Notes under the pieces: model-generated
Database searches by the model: none
What the model was told of the DNA's origin: nothing
Seen by the model: the letters and a program-made list of their open reading frames with translations, nothing else
Program-made: the position numbers and the translations under genes
Source of the DNA: Alphaproteobacteria bacterium
Lineage (GTDB): Bacteria > Pseudomonadota > Alphaproteobacteria > Micavibrionales > Micavibrionaceae
Direction: 5' to 3'
Assembly (NCBI GenBank): GCA_023140905.1
Contig: JAGLKS010000061.1
Location: 1 to 8,360 of the forward strand
DNA: 8,360 bases
Shown: positions 6,626 to 8,360 of the stretch, one piece after another
How the letters are laid out: each line of letters begins with the position of its first letter
Position numbering within the stretch: the first letter of the stretch is position 1

Positions 6626-7144
6626 ATGATTATGCGTTCTTTTTTGGTCTTGGCTTTCGCCCTGACATTTTCTTTACCATCATTCGCCGGTGTAAACGAT
6701 GAAATTGGGCATAAAGGCCAATACTGGCAACGAGTTAATTCATCTTCTGCATTGTACCTGCGCGGTCCAAAAGCTCAACAAATGCTAAATCGAGATATTG
6801 CTCGTTGCGTTGTTGAACTTCGTGAACTTGAGCGTCTGGGTGCTGTGCGTGATGCCATCCCCGAATATGTTGATGATGTTGTTTTAAACGAAGTTGAAGC
6901 CCGCCTTGCCGGATGGGATACACCTGAGCGTGATAAAGAACTATTTGCAGAACATTCAGATTATATTGATTTTGAAGGCTGCATGATTTCTAAAGGATGG
7001 GAACGCGTGAAATATGTTCCATTTGATGTCCTTGAACAAGCTAATGAAAACTACCTCTATACACATACGAATTATAGAGAAGGTGCACGTGACTTGAAAC
7101 ACAAGCAAAAAGAAGTCAGTGACTACGATCATCTGAACGAATAG
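6626..7144 (+). CDS. Small exported protein of unknown function
   Basis: This 172-residue protein has a signal peptide (SFLVLAFALTFSLPSFA) with predicted cleavage after SFA at residue 21, so the mature form starts GVNDEIGHK. The mature part is helical and charged. It contains LNRDIARCVVELRELERLGA (54-73), DAIPEY, GWDTPERD and an EGCMISKGWERVKYVPFD block (117-134). It has only two cysteines, C61 and C119, both in the mature part, so a single disulfide in the periplasm is plausible. I do not recognise a named family. The arginine codons are mostly CGT, which may indicate good expression. ATGs at 6626 and 6632 are both possible, and neither has a convincing ribosome binding site. The gene has its own promoter upstream and a terminator downstream, so it is probably monocistronic. 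Confidence 0.8.
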   Translation: MIMRSFLVLAFALTFSLPSFAGVNDEIGHKGQYWQRVNSSSALYLRGPKAQQMLNRDIARCVVELRELERLGAVRDAIPEYVDDVVLNEVEARLAGWDTPERDKELFAEHSDYIDFEGCMISKGWERVKYVPFDVLEQANENYLYTHTNYREGARDLKHKQKEVSDYDHLNE

Positions 7145-7164
7145 TTTCCAAAAATTAAACGAAT

Positions 7165-8148
7165 TTATGAACTGGCTGCTATCAAATGTGGCCAGTTTTT
7201 TGTTATGACATCTTTGACATGTTCAACACTTAACGTTCCCATCAAGCAACCACATTCTTTTGAGCTATATCCTGCATATCCAGTCAGCTCATGAACCGTT
7301 TCCAGCGTGCAGGCAATCGCTGTGTGTTTACCCCACGGACCATAAATATCGGGATAGCCCGGACCAAATAACCCAAGCGTAGGAATTCCCACAGCCGCGG
7401 CGCAATGCATCAACCCGGAGTCATTGCCTATATAGAAATCACACCGCGCTAAACACGCAGCCGCGTCTCCCGGTGTTCCCTTGGCAATAATATCCAGCCT
7501 ACGTCCATCAGGCACTGTGCTTAATACACGCTTAGCCACACCCTCCTCACCCGGCGCACCAAAAACAGCAACGCGAGATCCTTCCATAAGCCCGCCTTTT
7601 CCAATCAACCATTGTATAATTTCTATAAAGCGATCTTCCGGCCAGGTTTTGCCAACCCAATTAGAAGTAGGGCCAATCCCCAACACCGGACCACCCTCAG
7701 AAATAAGCTCCAAAGCACGCTTTTTCTGCTCCTCGGTAAAGCAGAGTTTTGGATCAGGCACAGAATCAAGCCCCATCACAGAAGCATTTTGCTTAACCTT
7801 AGCCAGCTCCTTATTGATATGATTACCATAGATATAACGCCGACGGGCACAAATAAGTCTGGAAACAATCGAATTACGCAAATCAATCACAATGTCAAAA
7901 CACGTGCCGACTATTTCTTTCCACAGAATATACCAATGCTTATTATAGCTCTGTTTTTTAATCGGAATAATACGTTCCAGCGCGGGAACGCCCTCAAATA
8001 ACGATACTACCAAAGGCCCACAACAAATCGTGACCTTTGCATTCGGATATTCCTCCTGCACAAAATCAAGAAGTCCAGAGGATAATACTGCATCCCCTAT
8101 CCGGCTAGATGTAATAAATAAAACCTTTTGAACATCTCTGTTTTTCAT
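7165..8148 (-). CDS. GT9-family glycosyltransferase (heptosyltransferase-like)
   Basis: The 327-residue protein is a family 9 glycosyltransferase of the ADP-heptose:LPS heptosyltransferase type (GT-B fold, inner-membrane cytoplasmic face), which transfers heptose to the lipopolysaccharide core. N-terminal domain: VLFITSSRIGDAVLSSGLL (9-27) and DIVIDLRNS (85-93). C-terminal donor-binding domain: GIGPTSNWVGKTWPEDRF (147-164), SRVAVFGAPGE (191-201) and CDFYIGNDSGLMHCAAAVG (226-244), carrying the family's NDSGxxH, then IPTLGLFGP. A cysteine-containing ECGCLMGTLSVEHV near the C-terminus is typical of this family. Length is normal. The exact acceptor and donor cannot be told from sequence, so no waa symbol is given. 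The ATG at 8148 follows a weak GAG about 3 bases upstream. The last codons overlap the terminator of the convergent gene. A further minus-strand gene ends about 130 bases upstream, so transcription could read in from there. Confidence 0.87.
   Translation of the reverse strand: MKNRDVQKVLFITSSRIGDAVLSSGLLDFVQEEYPNAKVTICCGPLVVSLFEGVPALERIIPIKKQSYNKHWYILWKEIVGTCFDIVIDLRNSIVSRLICARRRYIYGNHINKELAKVKQNASVMGLDSVPDPKLCFTEEQKKRALELISEGGPVLGIGPTSNWVGKTWPEDRFIEIIQWLIGKGGLMEGSRVAVFGAPGEEGVAKRVLSTVPDGRRLDIIAKGTPGDAAACLARCDFYIGNDSGLMHCAAAVGIPTLGLFGPGYPDIYGPWGKHTAIACTLETVHELTGYAGYSSKECGCLMGTLSVEHVKDVITKNWPHLIAASS
7170..7201 (+). terminator. Rho-independent terminator inside the end of the convergent gene
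   Basis: AACTGGC (7170-7176) and GCCAGTT (7191-7197) form a perfect 7-base stem that could extend inward by two wobble pairs. The stem's final TT and the four bases after it make a run of six T (7196-7201). It lies 26 bases after the stop of the small exported gene and serves that strand. The whole hairpin is within the last codons of the convergent glycosyltransferase gene, where it encodes the C-terminal residues around WPHLIAASS. Read in the opposite direction there is no T-run, so it works one way only. Confidence 0.7.
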
Positions 8149-8275
8149 GGCTCATATAGTGACATAAAAGCCTTTTTTTACAACTCTAAAAACCATAGGC
8201 TTAATCAAAATATGGACTTGTTCTCTACTAGGACTGAAAGCAAATCTTCAATTTCTGTTTCAAGAACGCTAATCA

Positions 8276-8303
8276 CTCAATCTCAGCCTTTCTTAATCTC
8301 AGC
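8276..8303. repeat. 16-base-period near-tandem duplication across a stop codon
   Basis: CTCAATCTCAGC (8276-8287) and CTTAATCTCAGC (8292-8303) match at 11 of 12 bases with a period of 16. On the minus strand the first-read copy is coding (Ala-Glu-Ile-Lys), and the second, shifted by one base, contains the TGA stop of the right-edge gene. Confidence 0.6.
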
Positions 8304-8360
8304 ATTAATAGAAGCCTGCGCAGCGGCTAAGCGTGCGATTGGAACACGGTAAGGTGAGCC
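8283..8360 (-). CDS. C-terminal end of an unrecognised protein (cut by window edge)
   Basis: On the minus strand the frame entering from 8360 is open for 25 codons and stops with TGA at 8285-8283. The residues are GSPYRVPIARLAAAQASINA followed by EIKKG, with an Ala-rich helical, protein-like composition; the other two minus frames hit stops within this stretch. This fits the C-terminal helix of a real protein, but I cannot assign a family from 25 residues. It lies 134 bases upstream of the glycosyltransferase gene on the same strand. A near-perfect 12-base direct repeat straddles its stop codon. Confidence 0.45.
   Translation of the reverse strand, partial: GSPYRVPIARLAAAQASINAEIKKG

Noticed and set aside
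7481..8001. Two plus-strand frames of over 110 codons inside the glycosyltransferase gene
   Set aside because: The minus-strand frame encodes a complete GT9 enzyme with all motifs, so these are shadows.
8163..8204. AAGCC/GGCTT inverted repeat with T-run upstream of the glycosyltransferase, possible terminator
   Set aside because: The stem is only 5 bases and the loop is over 20 bases, so it is unlikely to terminate transcription.
8211..8282. 23-residue minus-strand frame starting at GTG (ISVLETEIEDLLSVLVENK) between the right-edge gene and the glycosyltransferase
   Set aside because: It is amphipathic and sits just after the upstream stop, but it is too short, with only a weak ribosome binding site, to separate from chance.
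8128..8352. 74-codon plus-strand open frame at the right end
   Set aside because: It overlaps the start of the glycosyltransferase and the right-edge gene on the other strand, has no ribosome binding site, and its composition reads like an antisense shadow.

Overview
The window looks like a chromosomal segment of an AT-rich, Gram-negative alphaproteobacterium. The best indicators are an adenosine kinase of the form common in alphaproteobacteria, a YejA-type periplasmic peptide-binding protein, a protein of the small 'minizincin' (DUF1025) metallopeptidase family, a GT9 heptosyltransferase-like enzyme and three proteins with Sec signal peptides. A low-GC, Micavibrio-like or host-associated lineage would fit, but the sequence alone does not prove this. 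I see no tRNA, rRNA, CRISPR array, insertion sequence or phage gene.

Layout. Bases 1-163 (minus) hold the N-terminus of an exported protein that runs off the left edge; it has a TTG start and its own promoter. Bases 333-764 (minus) encode a DUF1025-family protein whose zinc-binding HExxH site is destroyed. A 250-base divergent intergenic region follows, with a promoter for a 59-residue YjfB-like putative motility protein (1015-1194). Next on the plus strand come a degenerate PfkB/ribokinase-fold protein (1242-2159), an unrecognised cytoplasmic protein with foreign-looking arginine codons (2230-3000), and an intact adenosine kinase (3079-4083). A macro-domain protein (4117-4689, minus) converges on the kinase. 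It shares its start-codon site with the divergent yejA-like gene (4688-6523, plus). Then come a small exported protein with its own extended -10 promoter (6626-7144) and a GT9 glycosyltransferase (7165-8148, minus). The terminator of the small exported gene lies inside the 3' coding end of the glycosyltransferase gene. The right edge (8283-8360, minus) holds the last 25 residues of another protein.

How the genes relate. There is no obvious single operon or named system here. Two themes recur. One is nucleoside and ADP-ribose chemistry: adenosine kinase next to a macro-domain protein. The other is the cell envelope: peptide-binding protein, two other exported proteins and an LPS-type glycosyltransferase. 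The most unusual signals are two proteins that keep an enzyme fold but appear to have lost key catalytic or ligand residues (the DUF1025 protein and the ribokinase-like protein), a third with an altered catalytic motif (the macro protein), and the codon-deviant orphan between the two kinase-fold genes.
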